This document shows, piece by piece, positions 49,550 through 59,637 of a stretch of DNA of 64,000 nucleotides. Under the pieces are notes generated by a model. That model had not been told where the DNA came from. It saw only the letters and a program-made list of their open reading frames with translations, and ran no database searches. Origin of the DNA: Borrelia sp. A-FGy1 (GTDB lineage: Bacteria; Spirochaetota; Spirochaetia; Borreliales; Borreliaceae). Made by a program: the position numbers and the translations under genes. Each line of letters opens with the position of its first letter. Positions within the stretch are counted from its first letter, which is position 1. The stretch spans positions 854,484 to 918,483 of the forward strand of contig NZ_CP043682.1 of assembly GCF_014084025.1 (NCBI RefSeq), written 5' to 3'.

Positions 49550-52500
49550 TATTATTAAGCATTTCCAATTTTTTTATCCTTTTTGCTCAAGTAGTTAATG
49601 ATAATAAAAAACATTATAGTAAAGAAAAGTTAAATTTAATTCAAAAAGCTAATTTAAAGGAGCTTGAACTTTCTAGTGATGAAGATTTAAAAAAATGGGC
49701 TTTAAAAGAAGGTATTGAAGAAAAAGATGTTTCTAAGATACGAGAGTTACTATTGAAAAAATTTGGATTATCTCCTGATTTTTTTTCAAAAGATATAGGT
49801 AAAGATGGTGGTAGATATAAAATAATAATTAAAAGTACAGATAGTCTTGAAAATTTTACCTATGAGCTTACTAAAGATGAAAATATTATATTTAAAGGAA
49901 ATGTTAGTCTTGTCATTGAAGATGTAAAAGATAGTAAGAAACATAATATTAAGGGTGATAAAATCATTTTTAATAGAAAAACTAAAAAGCTTTTTGCTAG
50001 TGGAAATGTTGATTATGAGCTTGATTTAAACTCTGATGAAAAGTTATATTTTTATGGTAATGAGTTATTTGTTGATTTTGATTCTCAAAATTTTCTTTTA
50101 AAGAATGGAATTATTCAAAAGAAAATACATAAAAATTTAATTAATCATGTTGTTTCATTTGGAGGAAAAATTTTAAAGAAGCTGGATAATGATACTAATA
50201 TATTAGAGAAGGCTTTTATTACAACTAGTAAAGTTCCAGATCCTTACTATTCTATTAGGGCTTCCAAAATATGGGTTTTGCCTTCTGGAGATTTTGGAGT
50301 TATAAACGCTGTATTTTACATGGGGGAAGTCCCTATATTATATATACCATTTTTTTTTAAACCAGGTGATAGTTTATTTTTTAATCCGTCTTTAGAATAT
50401 TCTTTAAGAAAGGGATTTACTCTTTTTAATACTGTCTATTTATTTGGAAAAAAGACTTTTAATAATGAGGATGCTTCTTTCCTAGATTTTGATTTTAATT
50501 CAATATATAATTCAAATAAAAATTCTTATATTAGAAATGGTTATTTAACTTATTTTTTTTCTAAAGATGCTATTTCTAAGGTAAATAAGGACTATGTCAA
50601 ATTGATTTTTGATATTTATTCTAGTTTGGGGTTTTATTTGGGGCTTGATTTTGATGTAAGTGCTACTTTAGATATTTTTAAGACTTTTGAAGGTAATTTT
50701 GGTTTAGGGTTTACAAGAAATCTATATAAAAATAGTATCACAGGTAACTATCGACCGTTTAAAGATGAAAACATCGATTATTCTATTTTTAATTTTGATA
50801 ATTTAAATAAGGGTGACATATTTGGATTTGAGGTACCTTTTAGATATTTATTTAGGACTAAGTCAGAATTTTTAATAAGTGATGCACTTTTTTCAATGGT
50901 TTTTGAGCACTATTCAGATCCTTATGTAATGATTGACTTTAAAAATAGATTAGAGAATTCGACTCTTCTTTTCTTTCTTGGATCTCGTAAAAAAGCTTTG
51001 GAAAAGCAAGATATGATAAAGACTTTTGATTGGAATTTGTCTTCTTTTTATAATCGAACTTTTGATAATAATACTCTTTTTGATTATAAATTAAATAATA
51101 TAGGTTTTAGTTTTAAATTGGCAGATTCTAGTAATATTTATGGTACAAATCCTTTGATAAAGCCAAAAGATATTGAAGATCCAACTAGAAAATGGTTTTA
51201 TTTAGAGAGAGTTTATATTCCTTATGTTGATATCAATTTTCAAAAAGATCTTTACAATAATAGTTGGGCTTCTTTTTCAGATAATAAGAATGAAGAGATA
51301 ATTATGACCCCAAAAGTTAAAGATATTGGAGAAGAAGGAAATGATATCCAAAATAAAAAAAGTAAAGATGTTGATAAAAAACTTAAAGGAAGAAATGATT
51401 TAAGTAAAGATTTATATTTGTCGCCTGAAATGATTACATCAAATGATATTAATCATACAGATTCTTTTTATATTAGAATTGGAATTAATCCTTACTTTAA
51501 AAATAACATATTTTTTGATGATTCTAAAGTCGAATCTCCTCAAGATTTTAAATATGCTGTAAAAAGCTATTTATTTGATATTAAAAGTAAAATAGATTTA
51601 AAGTTTCATGCTGATTTTTATAATCGACTTATTACTTTTGAAGAAGTTATATACTTAAATACAGATGAGTATAATCCTTTAGATAAAGATTATAATTTAG
51701 TAGAAAAAGATAAGAAAGGAGAGCATTCAATTATTAATAAAATAAATTTAGACTTATTACCTTTTATTAGATATCCTGCTTTTTCTAGAAGTAGTATTAA
51801 AATTGAGAATAAAATTACTCTTTATTCATTTGACAAAAAGTATGATAGAGAAGTTAAGGTTCTAGATGGAAAGAGTGGGAGCGTCTTTTGGAATAGTCCT
51901 GAAACTCTTTATCAAGAATTAAATATTAATTTGATTTATGATTACGGATATTTTAGTACTAACCTTTCAAGTTTGATTAAGAATACCTTTGAAAATATGC
52001 ATGCTTCTTCTGAGCTTAAGTTTTCTTTAGAATTTCCTTATTTATTACAAGAGTTAGGTATTGGAGTAAAATATGATAAAAAATTTAAGGAAGAGTATAA
52101 AACTAAACTCATAAATAGAACTGTTGGTACAGAGCCTTTAAGACCAGGCTCTCCTTATAAAGGTTTGGAAATGGGCCCTGCTTTATATTATAAGATAGAG
52201 CCTAAATATTTAGATTATTTTAAGGTTGCTTTGTTAGTTGCCTATGATCCTTTGATTAATAGGATGTCTGAGCTTTCCTTTAAGTTAAATGCTTATGATT
52301 TTCAGCTTACATTTGGAATGAAGGATGAGTTTGAGTATAAATATGATAAATTTATAGGTGATTTTTTAAGGGTAGGAACTACTACTAAACTTGTTCCTTA
52401 TGTTTTAAGCTCTCAGTATAAGAGAGATTTATATACTTTTAAATTTTTTGATGAAAAATTTTCAGTTGGACTTGGAATAAACGTTGGTTGGAAAATTAAT

Positions 52501-52968
52501 TTGCAAAAATTTATTGATGATAATGAACTTTGGGCAGAATTTAGCTTTAAATTTAAATATACTGAATTTTTTGAATTGTATTTTTCTACTCGTTCTATTA
52601 ATACAAAGACTTTTAGATATTTTGGAAAATATATGAATCAGGCTGGACTTGCAACAGTCAATATTTTTTCAGATTTATTTAAGTCATTTAATTTCTTTAA
52701 TTTACAAGATAGAAAAGCTTCATTATTCAAGATTAAAAAAATTAGTACAGGCTTTAAATTTAATTTTTATGATTGGAAGTTTGTAGGTGAGTATGATTTA
52801 AATCCTGATATCTTAAAGGATTCTAGTAGCAATAGGTATTCTTCTATTTGGAGGAATAATTTTTCAATTTATGTTTCCTGGAATTTCTTCGAGCCTATTA
52901 AGACATCATTTGAAAGTAATTCAAGCACGGATTATGAACTTTTAATTAATCGTGAAACTAGAAAATAA
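49504..52968 (+). CDS. LptD/OstA-like outer-membrane protein
   Basis: The 1154-residue protein has a Sec signal (hydrophobic residues 12-28, ending LFAQ) and an OstA-type N-terminal domain (ENIIFKGNVSLVIEDVKDSKKHNIKGDKIIFNRKTKKLFASGNVDYEL region, about residues 135-190). A long C-terminal region of amphipathic beta strands rich in Tyr and Phe follows and ends in a barrel-like segment. This is the LptD arrangement. LptD exports LPS, which Borrelia lacks, so a different lipid cargo is likely, possibly with the LptF/G-like permeases at 8458-10808. ATG 49504 has GAGG about 8 bases upstream and overlaps uvrA by 46 bases. Confidence 0.85.
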   Translation: MQKFLYRNVFKKTFVVLLSISNFFILFAQVVNDNKKHYSKEKLNLIQKANLKELELSSDEDLKKWALKEGIEEKDVSKIRELLLKKFGLSPDFFSKDIGKDGGRYKIIIKSTDSLENFTYELTKDENIIFKGNVSLVIEDVKDSKKHNIKGDKIIFNRKTKKLFASGNVDYELDLNSDEKLYFYGNELFVDFDSQNFLLKNGIIQKKIHKNLINHVVSFGGKILKKLDNDTNILEKAFITTSKVPDPYYSIRASKIWVLPSGDFGVINAVFYMGEVPILYIPFFFKPGDSLFFNPSLEYSLRKGFTLFNTVYLFGKKTFNNEDASFLDFDFNSIYNSNKNSYIRNGYLTYFFSKDAISKVNKDYVKLIFDIYSSLGFYLGLDFDVSATLDIFKTFEGNFGLGFTRNLYKNSITGNYRPFKDENIDYSIFNFDNLNKGDIFGFEVPFRYLFRTKSEFLISDALFSMVFEHYSDPYVMIDFKNRLENSTLLFFLGSRKKALEKQDMIKTFDWNLSSFYNRTFDNNTLFDYKLNNIGFSFKLADSSNIYGTNPLIKPKDIEDPTRKWFYLERVYIPYVDINFQKDLYNNSWASFSDNKNEEIIMTPKVKDIGEEGNDIQNKKSKDVDKKLKGRNDLSKDLYLSPEMITSNDINHTDSFYIRIGINPYFKNNIFFDDSKVESPQDFKYAVKSYLFDIKSKIDLKFHADFYNRLITFEEVIYLNTDEYNPLDKDYNLVEKDKKGEHSIINKINLDLLPFIRYPAFSRSSIKIENKITLYSFDKKYDREVKVLDGKSGSVFWNSPETLYQELNINLIYDYGYFSTNLSSLIKNTFENMHASSELKFSLEFPYLLQELGIGVKYDKKFKEEYKTKLINRTVGTEPLRPGSPYKGLEMGPALYYKIEPKYLDYFKVALLVAYDPLINRMSELSFKLNAYDFQLTFGMKDEFEYKYDKFIGDFLRVGTTTKLVPYVLSSQYKRDLYTFKFFDEKFSVGLGINVGWKINLQKFIDDNELWAEFSFKFKYTEFFELYFSTRSINTKTFRYFGKYMNQAGLATVNIFSDLFKSFNFFNLQDRKASLFKIKKISTGFKFNFYDWKFVGEYDLNPDILKDSSSNRYSSIWRNNFSIYVSWNFFEPIKTSFESNSSTDYELLINRETRK

Positions 52969-53025
52969 TATTCTTATTAAGGTTTAAGCTGAATATACTT
53001 ATTTTAATAAATGATCATGAACATA

Positions 53026-53559
53026 TTAAGAATTAGATTTTGGAATTTTTGATATTAGTATATTGATAGTTTTGTTTGTATCAATATTGGCTTTAACTAT
53101 GTTAAGTTTTAGAATAGCTGGATATGTAATTTGCTTAAATGAATAGCTATGTGCTTCTGATTTATTGGATGAAATTTGATTGTTTTTATTAGATATCCCT
53201 AATAAAAACAATGTAAATTCTTGAGAAGTTTCAGGTCCAATAAAAAATTCTTTATATTTATTGTTATATTGTTCTATGTTATTTATTAATTTAATATCGT
53301 CTTTTATTGTAACAATATTTTTGGAATTTAAGCTTGTGTGTTGCCAGTTTATTTTTACTATTTCTTGGCTTCTATTTGTAAGGTTGATATAGATGTATTC
53401 ATTTTCTGCTTTAATAGCATTTATACTAATATATTTTGCATGGGATTCTAGAATATCAAACTTTGTTTCATATTCTTTTTTAAAATCTATTGTAGTGCAT
53501 GAAGTTATAGATAATAGTGTACATATTATTTTAGTAATAGATTTTATATATAGATTCAC
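53026..53559 (-). CDS. Putative lipoprotein
   Basis: The 177-residue protein has a signal peptide with a lipobox-like SITSC (Cys at residue 21). The mature part has beta-rich, immunoglobulin-like character (EYIYINLTNRSQEIVKINW, EFFIGPETSQEFTLFLLG), but I recognise no family. It follows rnhA on the same strand after 15 bases and converges with the LptD-like gene across a 57-base gap. Confidence 0.7.
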   Translation of the reverse strand: MNLYIKSITKIICTLLSITSCTTIDFKKEYETKFDILESHAKYISINAIKAENEYIYINLTNRSQEIVKINWQHTSLNSKNIVTIKDDIKLINNIEQYNNKYKEFFIGPETSQEFTLFLLGISNKNNQISSNKSEAHSYSFKQITYPAILKLNIVKANIDTNKTINILISKIPKSNS

Positions 53560-53574
53560 TTATAAAGTATTAAT

Positions 53575-54168
53575 TCATCTTTTATGAAAGCCAAGATCTG
53601 CAATATTATTATCTCCAGAAATAAATAGTATTTCTCCACCTTTGTTTTCAAAATCATTTCTTAGTTTGATAATATTTTTGATTAGCTTAATAGTAGTTTC
53701 TTTTAATTTTTTATTGTAAAATCCTTTGGACCAATAATCGATTACTAGTTTGCTGTCTCCGTATATATTTTTTACATTTTCCTTTAATGCTATTTTTAGT
53801 GCAATATATAGACCAAGAAGTTCTCCATAATTATTGCTAATTCCTTCAAAATCTTTTACATAATAATTGTTATGTTTGTTAATTAAACTTTGGTCTATTA
53901 TTTTATTCAATATTGATATACCTTTTTCATTGACAACTCTTATTTCTACGCCTTTTCCTCTTCCAGTTCCTGAATCAAAGTATATTCCTACTGGATAAGT
54001 AGTATTTCTATTAGAGCCTTTTGTTAGCCAGTTTTCTGCTTCTTCTTTTGTCTTAAAACTTTTTATTTTGTTTTTTTTCCCTATAATTTTATTTTTACAT
54101 TCTTCCCAAGATGTAAGAATAGTTTTTTCATTTTTATCAGTCAAGATGCATGCATAATATTTTTTCAT
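53575..54168 (-). CDS. rnhA: Ribonuclease HI with N-terminal hybrid-binding domain
   Basis: RNase H cuts the RNA strand of RNA-DNA hybrids. The 197-residue protein starts with the hybrid-binding (viroplasmin-like) domain (KKYYACILTDK...ILTSWEECKNKI...IKSFKTKEEAENWL). The RNase H fold carries catalytic residues at GIYFDSG, NNYGELLG, IYGDSKLV and the final NNIADLGFH. The C-terminus is short but complete. It lies 12 bases after the YiiX-like gene, with an AGGAGG inside the end of that gene. Confidence 0.88.
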   Translation of the reverse strand: MKKYYACILTDKNEKTILTSWEECKNKIIGKKNKIKSFKTKEEAENWLTKGSNRNTTYPVGIYFDSGTGRGKGVEIRVVNEKGISILNKIIDQSLINKHNNYYVKDFEGISNNYGELLGLYIALKIALKENVKNIYGDSKLVIDYWSKGFYNKKLKETTIKLIKNIIKLRNDFENKGGEILFISGDNNIADLGFHKR

Positions 54169-54180
54169 ATTGAATTTAAA

Positions 54181-55773
54181 TTAACCTCCTAAGCACCAAA
54201 CATTAGTTATGTTACAAGGTTTGCCAAAAATTTTTTCATTTGAGCGCTTTATTTCTATTTTGTCTACTATTTCTTTATTATATCCTATAAACTTTTCTTT
54301 AAGAGTTGGTTTAATGATTCTTTTTGGTAATACACTTGGGAATATGCCTGTTATTGTATATGACATGTAAAAATCATAGGCAGCTGCATTTATTTCTCCA
54401 GGTGTTACTATGCCGGATATTTCATAGTTCCTTGATACATTAAGTCCAGCTACTCTGTATATTCTATCAACTACCAATGAACAATAAGTTTTATGATGAA
54501 TATCTTCAAGGTTAAATGAGTCAGCCCACATATTAGAAGAAAGTAGTGGAACCATATATCCAAAATTATTGTCAACATATCTATTTCTTCCAAAATTTAT
54601 TGCCTTTTGGATAGTTTTTGTATCTGTTATAGGTGATAATATTTTTAATATTCTTGCTTGTACATAAGTCGAGAGTTTTTCATATCCAGATCCTTGGACA
54701 GATGCTGTTTCAAATTTAATTTGATTGCTTGTAATTACAGATTTTATATCAAAGCTATCTTCTCCTTTAAATGTAAATTTTTTTGTATTATCATACTTAT
54801 TGGAATCGAATACTCCTACGTGTTGCCAAAAATAAAAAAATTCAGTCCAGTCGATTTTTGGTTTTATTAGTAATATATCTCCATTTGATAAAAGTGATCT
54901 TAGTTTCTGTGGTGTTATTTCTGAGTTTGTATCTGGGTCTATTATATTAGGGATTAAGTTATGATTGTTTTTGAAATTTAAATTTTTCTTTGATTGTGTT
55001 GAATTGTAAGAATTATTGTTTTCATCAGCAATTTTTTGTTTTTGAAGTATTTCTTTTATTTTGTTATTTTCAATTTTGAGAAAAAACATAAAGCGAATAA
55101 AGTATTGTTTATCTTTAAATTTTAATAATTGATTTGCTATTATGTGCGGAGTTATGTACTCTTTTCCATTTATTATATCTTTAGTTATAGAATAATTTAT
55201 TGTGTCCTCTTTAGGAAAAAAAGAATTAATGTCTTTAAAAGGTATGTATCCTATATTTTTTTCGTGAAATATTTGTTCTAGCAACACTAAAATTTCTTTT
55301 TCTAGATACATTTGTGTTTCAGTTATTTCTGTTAATCTTTTACTAGCTGAATTTGAGTAAGTTTCGCTGGATTTTTTTATGAAGCTTGTGTCAATTTTGA
55401 TATTTAAATATCCATTTATATTACTTTTTTCAAGAAATAATTTCCATTCTTGTGAGTTGTTTAGATGATTTTTATAGGCTAGTAGATAATTTTTTATTTC
55501 TTCTAATTTTTGAGGATTGATTTTTAATTCGATTGCCATCATTTTTAATGAATGGGGTTCTTCTGTTTGTTGTAATATTTTTTCGATTTTATTTATAGGT
55601 ATATGATATTGAGTATGTGTCATATTAGTTACAATAGAAGGGCCAGAGATCGATTTATGTGTAAGAAATATGTTAGAATCAGTATAATTTTTTTGCGGAC
55701 TATTTTTGAATAAAGCACAAGAATTTGCTAGTAAACAAATTACTAAGTTCAATATATATCGAAGATATTGCAT
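54181..55773 (-). CDS. Lipoprotein with YiiX-type permuted papain-like domain
   Basis: The 530-residue protein has a signal with a lipobox-like LANSC (Cys at about residue 19). The C-terminal third (about residues 300-500) fits the permuted NlpC/P60 (YiiX/YaeF) peptidase type: NGDILLIKP at the start, a candidate catalytic His in FWQHVGVF, FETASVQGSGYEKLS, and a candidate Cys in HHKTYCSLVVDRIYRVAG. Such enzymes cut peptide, amide or lipid ester bonds; the substrate here is unknown. The N-terminal two thirds is helical and unassigned. Confidence 0.8.
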   Translation of the reverse strand: MQYLRYILNLVICLLANSCALFKNSPQKNYTDSNIFLTHKSISGPSIVTNMTHTQYHIPINKIEKILQQTEEPHSLKMMAIELKINPQKLEEIKNYLLAYKNHLNNSQEWKLFLEKSNINGYLNIKIDTSFIKKSSETYSNSASKRLTEITETQMYLEKEILVLLEQIFHEKNIGYIPFKDINSFFPKEDTINYSITKDIINGKEYITPHIIANQLLKFKDKQYFIRFMFFLKIENNKIKEILQKQKIADENNNSYNSTQSKKNLNFKNNHNLIPNIIDPDTNSEITPQKLRSLLSNGDILLIKPKIDWTEFFYFWQHVGVFDSNKYDNTKKFTFKGEDSFDIKSVITSNQIKFETASVQGSGYEKLSTYVQARILKILSPITDTKTIQKAINFGRNRYVDNNFGYMVPLLSSNMWADSFNLEDIHHKTYCSLVVDRIYRVAGLNVSRNYEISGIVTPGEINAAAYDFYMSYTITGIFPSVLPKRIIKPTLKEKFIGYNKEIVDKIEIKRSNEKIFGKPCNITNVWCLGG

Positions 55774-55836
55774 GTTATTATTTTATCATATTTGATTAAA
55801 TATTTTTTATAATAATTTTTATAATTTTTAATTATA

Positions 55837-55865
55837 TTGATTTTTTATTATTTAAATTTTAATAT
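55837..55865 (+). promoter_or_regulatory. Sigma-70-type promoter of the arginine deiminase operon
   Basis: TTGATT at 55837-55842 and TAATAT at 55860-55865 are separated by 17 bases, giving a leader of about 38 bases before arcA. AAGGGG at 55897-55902 is the ribosome binding site. The surrounding 136-base gap is almost pure A/T, so other matches are possible. Confidence 0.5.
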
Positions 55866-55909
55866 GTAATTTAATTAAAAATTATTAACTTTTATAAAGG
55901 GGTTTTATT

Positions 55910-57139
55910 ATGAAGTATTTAAAACCAATTAATGTATTTTCAGAAATAGGTCATTTAAAAAAAGTTTTGTTACATAGGCCTGGAGAAGAATTGGAAAATT
56001 TGACACCTTCAATAATGCATAGGTTATTGTTTGATGATATTCCTTATCTTGAAGTTGCCAGACAAGAACACGATGCTTTTGCAGATACTTTGAGAAATAA
56101 TGGAGTTGAGGTTATCTATATTGAGGATTTAATTAGTGAAACTATTTCTAGTGATGATAAAATTAAAGATAAATTTATATCTCAGTTTATTCTTGAAGCA
56201 GGGATTAGAACAGAAAATAAAACTAAAGCTTTAAAAGATTATTTTTGTAATATGACTGTTAAAAATCTGATTTCAAAGATGATAGCGGGAGTTACTAGAG
56301 ATGAATTTAAGAATTATAAATCAGATTCTCTTAATTATTTGGTAAACAGTGAATATCCTTTAATTACGGAACCTATGCCTAATTTACTATTTACTAGAGA
56401 TCCTTTTTCAAGTATTGGTAATGGAGTGACAATAAATAGAATGAAATTTAAAACAAGAAGGAGGGAAACAATATTTGCAGACTATATTTTTAAGCATCAT
56501 CCTATTTATAAAGAGAATGTACCTATATTGTTTACTAGAGACGAAGATACTACTTTAGAAGGTGGTGATGAGTTAGTTTTAAGTCGAGATGTTTTGGCTA
56601 TTGGTATTTCTGAAAGAACTGAGTCTGAATCTGTTGAAAAAGTAGCTAAAAAAATTTTTAAAGCAAAAGCGTCTTTCAGTACTATTTTGGCTTTTCAAAT
56701 ACCACAAAGTAGAGCTTATATGCACTTAGATACAGTTTTTACTCAAATAGATCGTAGTACCTTCACGAGTTATAGCAATGATGACATGAGATTTACTATT
56801 TATGCTTTAACTTATAATGAGGACTCTGGGGATATTAGAGTTAATATTGAGAAAGCAAAATTAGAAGATATTTTAGGTTTCTATCTTGGATCTAAAGTTA
56901 ATATAATAAATTGCGCTGGAGGAGATTTAATCCATGGGGCAAGAGAACAGTGGAATGATGGTGCTAATACTTTAGCAATAGCTCCGGGAAAAGTTATAGT
57001 TTATTCTAGAAATCATGTTACTAATAGATTACTTGAAAAATTTGGAATTGAAGTCCATGAAATTCCTTCTGGTGAGCTTTCAAGAGGAAGAGGTGGCCCA
57101 AGATGTATGGCAATGCCTTTAATAAGGGAAGATATTTAA
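55910..57139 (+). CDS. arcA: Arginine deiminase
   Basis: ArcA converts arginine to citrulline and ammonia, the first step of the arginine deiminase pathway. The 409-residue protein has all catalytic segments: [14 protein letters not shown], the EGGDELVL Glu, the HLDTVFT His and the nucleophilic Cys in [20 protein letters not shown] precedes ATG 55910. It is the first gene of arcA-arcB-transporter-arcC. Confidence 0.97.
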   Translation: MKYLKPINVFSEIGHLKKVLLHRPGEELENLTPSIMHRLLFDDIPYLEVARQEHDAFADTLRNNGVEVIYIEDLISETISSDDKIKDKFISQFILEAGIRTENKTKALKDYFCNMTVKNLISKMIAGVTRDEFKNYKSDSLNYLVNSEYPLITEPMPNLLFTRDPFSSIGNGVTINRMKFKTRRRETIFADYIFKHHPIYKENVPILFTRDEDTTLEGGDELVLSRDVLAIGISERTESESVEKVAKKIFKAKASFSTILAFQIPQSRAYMHLDTVFTQIDRSTFTSYSNDDMRFTIYALTYNEDSGDIRVNIEKAKLEDILGFYLGSKVNIINCAGGDLIHGAREQWNDGANTLAIAPGKVIVYSRNHVTNRLLEKFGIEVHEIPSGELSRGRGGPRCMAMPLIREDI

Positions 57140-57165
57140 TTTTTTAATTAAGGGAGGAAAGATTT

Positions 57166-58149
57166 ATGTATAACTTACGAAACAGAAGTTTTTTAAGACT
57201 TTTGGATTTTACTCAGAAGGAAGTTGAATATTTACTTGAGTTGTCTCATAGCTTAAAAAAAGCTAAGTATACTGGAAATGAAGAGCAGAAACTTAAGGGA
57301 AAGAATATAGCTATTATTTTTGAAAAAGATTCAACAAGAACAAGGTGTGCATTTGAGGTTGCTGCTTATGATCAAGGAGCTAGGGTTACTTATTTGGGAC
57401 CAACTGGCAACCAAATAGGAAAAAAAGAGTCAATTTCTGATACCGCAAGAGTATTGGGAAGAATATATGATGCTATCGAGTTTAGAGGATTTTCTCAGCG
57501 GGCTGTAGAAGATTTAGCTAAGTACTCTAATGTTCCGGTTTATAATGGGCTAACAGATATTGCTCATCCTACACAGGTGCTTGCTGACTTTATGTCTATT
57601 GAAGAGCATAAAGGATGTTTGAAAAATTTGAAAATTGTTTTTTGTGGGGATGGAAGAAATAATGTTGCTAATTCTTTGATGGAAGGATGTGCTTTAATGG
57701 GAATGGATTTTAGGATATTTGCCCCAAAAGAGCTTTTTCCAGATTCAGAATTGATAAACAGAGTAATAGACATAGCGGATAAGAATGGGGGTAGCATTAC
57801 TATTTCTAGTTCTATAGAAGAAACAGTAAAAGATGTAGATATTGTTTATACTGATGTCTGGGTATCTATGGGGGAGTTTAATTGGGATGAAAGAATAAGG
57901 CTTCTAAAACCATATCAAGTTAATAAGGAACTTATGAAATTATCAAAGGAAGATGCGATATTTATGCATTGTTTACCTGCTTTTCATGATTTAGATACAG
58001 TGCTTGGCAAGGAAATATTTGACAAATATGGACTTGAGGGCATTGAAGTTACAGATGATGTTTTTGAGAGTAGTCAATCTATTGTATTTGATGAGGCTGA
58101 AAATAGATTACATACTATCAAGGCTTTAATGATTGCAACTTTGGGATAG
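57166..58149 (+). CDS. arcB: Ornithine carbamoyltransferase (catabolic)
   Basis: ArcB splits citrulline with phosphate into ornithine and carbamoyl phosphate. The 327-residue protein has [11 protein letters not shown] (carbamoyl phosphate), HPTQVLADF and the MHCLPAFHD ornithine site. GGGAGG lies 9 bases before ATG 57166. The catabolic direction is inferred from the neighbouring arcA and arcC. Confidence 0.96.
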   Translation: MYNLRNRSFLRLLDFTQKEVEYLLELSHSLKKAKYTGNEEQKLKGKNIAIIFEKDSTRTRCAFEVAAYDQGARVTYLGPTGNQIGKKESISDTARVLGRIYDAIEFRGFSQRAVEDLAKYSNVPVYNGLTDIAHPTQVLADFMSIEEHKGCLKNLKIVFCGDGRNNVANSLMEGCALMGMDFRIFAPKELFPDSELINRVIDIADKNGGSITISSSIEETVKDVDIVYTDVWVSMGEFNWDERIRLLKPYQVNKELMKLSKEDAIFMHCLPAFHDLDTVLGKEIFDKYGLEGIEVTDDVFESSQSIVFDEAENRLHTIKALMIATLG

Positions 58150-58201
58150 TTTTATTTATATCCTTTTAGGAAAATGTATGAGATATGTTAGGAGGGATAA
58201 C

Positions 58202-59614
58202 ATGATTGGGAAAATTAAATTTCCAAGTAGTTTTACAATAATATTTTCTTTAATAGTATTTATGACGATATTGACTTATGTACTTCCTGCCGGTGAGTTT
58301 TCTAAAGAGACAAGAGTGGTCAATGGAAGTACTAAAGAGGTTATTATATCTGGAACTTATCATACAGTGGAAAGACCTTCTAGGGGATTTTTTGATGGTA
58401 TTTATACTGTTTTAACTTCAATGGCTAAAGGCATGGAGCATGCGGTTGAGGTTATTATATTTATTTTAATTGTTGGTGGATCTTATGGTGTAATTTTAAG
58501 AACAGGAGCGGTTGATGCAGGAATAACTGCAGCGATTAGAAAGATGGGAAGTAAAGATAAAATTTTTATTCCTTTTATGATGTTTATTTTTTCAATAGGC
58601 GGGACCACAACAGGAATGTGTGAAGAAACACTTCCATTTTATCTTGTTATGATTCCTTTAGTATTAGCCTTAGGCTATGATATGATAGTAGCTGTTTCAA
58701 TTATTGGATTGGGTGCTGGTATAGGTACCATGGCATCTACTATTAATCCATTTTCAACAGGAATTGCATCAGCAATTGCTGGGATTGATTTAAATGATGG
58801 GTTTTATTTTCGTCTTATTTTATATGTGGTGTCTACTTTGATTGCAATAATATATGTTTTAGTGTATGCATTGAAAGTAAAGAAAGATCCTACTAAATCT
58901 ATTGTATACACACAAAGAGAGGAGCATTATAATGTATTTATTAAAGACAGTGAGAATAGTATTGGAGTTAATGTATCATCATTTACAAATGAGCGTAAAA
59001 TAGTTTTATTTTTATATGGAGTAATGGTTTTATTTTTGATGTATAGTATTATACAACTTGGTTGGTGGATGCAAGAGATGACTATGTTGTATCTTGGTAC
59101 AGCAATACTTTCCGCTGTTGTTTGTAAGATGAGCGAATCTCAGATGTGGGATGCATTTATAGAGGGAGCTAAAGATATGATGACAGCTGCTATTATTATT
59201 GGGATAGCTAGAGGAGTTATGATAGTAGCTGATGATGGATTAATTACAGCTACAATATTAAATGCAGCAGCTGAATTTTTATACGGGTTACCAAAAGCTT
59301 TGTTTATAGTTTTAAATGAGATTGTTCAAATATTTACAGGATTCATTATTCCATCTTCTTCTGGACATGCAAGTCTTACGATGCCAATAATGTCACCTTT
59401 GGCTGACTTTTTGGAAGTTCCAAGGTCATCTGTTGTTATTGCTATGCAAACAGCATCTGGACTTGTGAATTTAATAACTCCTACTGGAGTTATAATGGCA
59501 GTTTTAGGAATTGCAAGATTAGGGTATGGAAGTTGGTTTAAATTTGTTTTGCCATTATTTATTATTGAATTTATAGTATGCATTTTAGTAATAATGGCCA
59601 GTGTTTATATTTAA
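58202..59614 (+). CDS. YfcC/ArcD-type transporter (putative arginine/ornithine antiporter)
   Basis: The 470-residue membrane protein has about 12 transmembrane helices and the YfcC family pattern, with TYVLPAGEFSKE near the start, GGTTTGMCEETLPFY, and IGLGAGIGTMASTINPFSTGIASAIAG. In an arc operon such a protein is expected to exchange arginine for ornithine. ATG 58202 has a strong AGGAGGG at 58190-58196. An in-frame TTG at 58133 inside arcB is not needed. Confidence 0.88.
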   Translation: MIGKIKFPSSFTIIFSLIVFMTILTYVLPAGEFSKETRVVNGSTKEVIISGTYHTVERPSRGFFDGIYTVLTSMAKGMEHAVEVIIFILIVGGSYGVILRTGAVDAGITAAIRKMGSKDKIFIPFMMFIFSIGGTTTGMCEETLPFYLVMIPLVLALGYDMIVAVSIIGLGAGIGTMASTINPFSTGIASAIAGIDLNDGFYFRLILYVVSTLIAIIYVLVYALKVKKDPTKSIVYTQREEHYNVFIKDSENSIGVNVSSFTNERKIVLFLYGVMVLFLMYSIIQLGWWMQEMTMLYLGTAILSAVVCKMSESQMWDAFIEGAKDMMTAAIIIGIARGVMIVADDGLITATILNAAAEFLYGLPKALFIVLNEIVQIFTGFIIPSSSGHASLTMPIMSPLADFLEVPRSSVVIAMQTASGLVNLITPTGVIMAVLGIARLGYGSWFKFVLPLFIIEFIVCILVIMASVYI

Positions 59615-59637
59615 ATTATAAGAGGAGTATGTGTAAA

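Noticed and set aside
58133..58201. Upstream extension of the YfcC-like gene
   Set aside because: ATG 58202 has a near-perfect AGGAGGG five bases upstream, and family proteins begin there.
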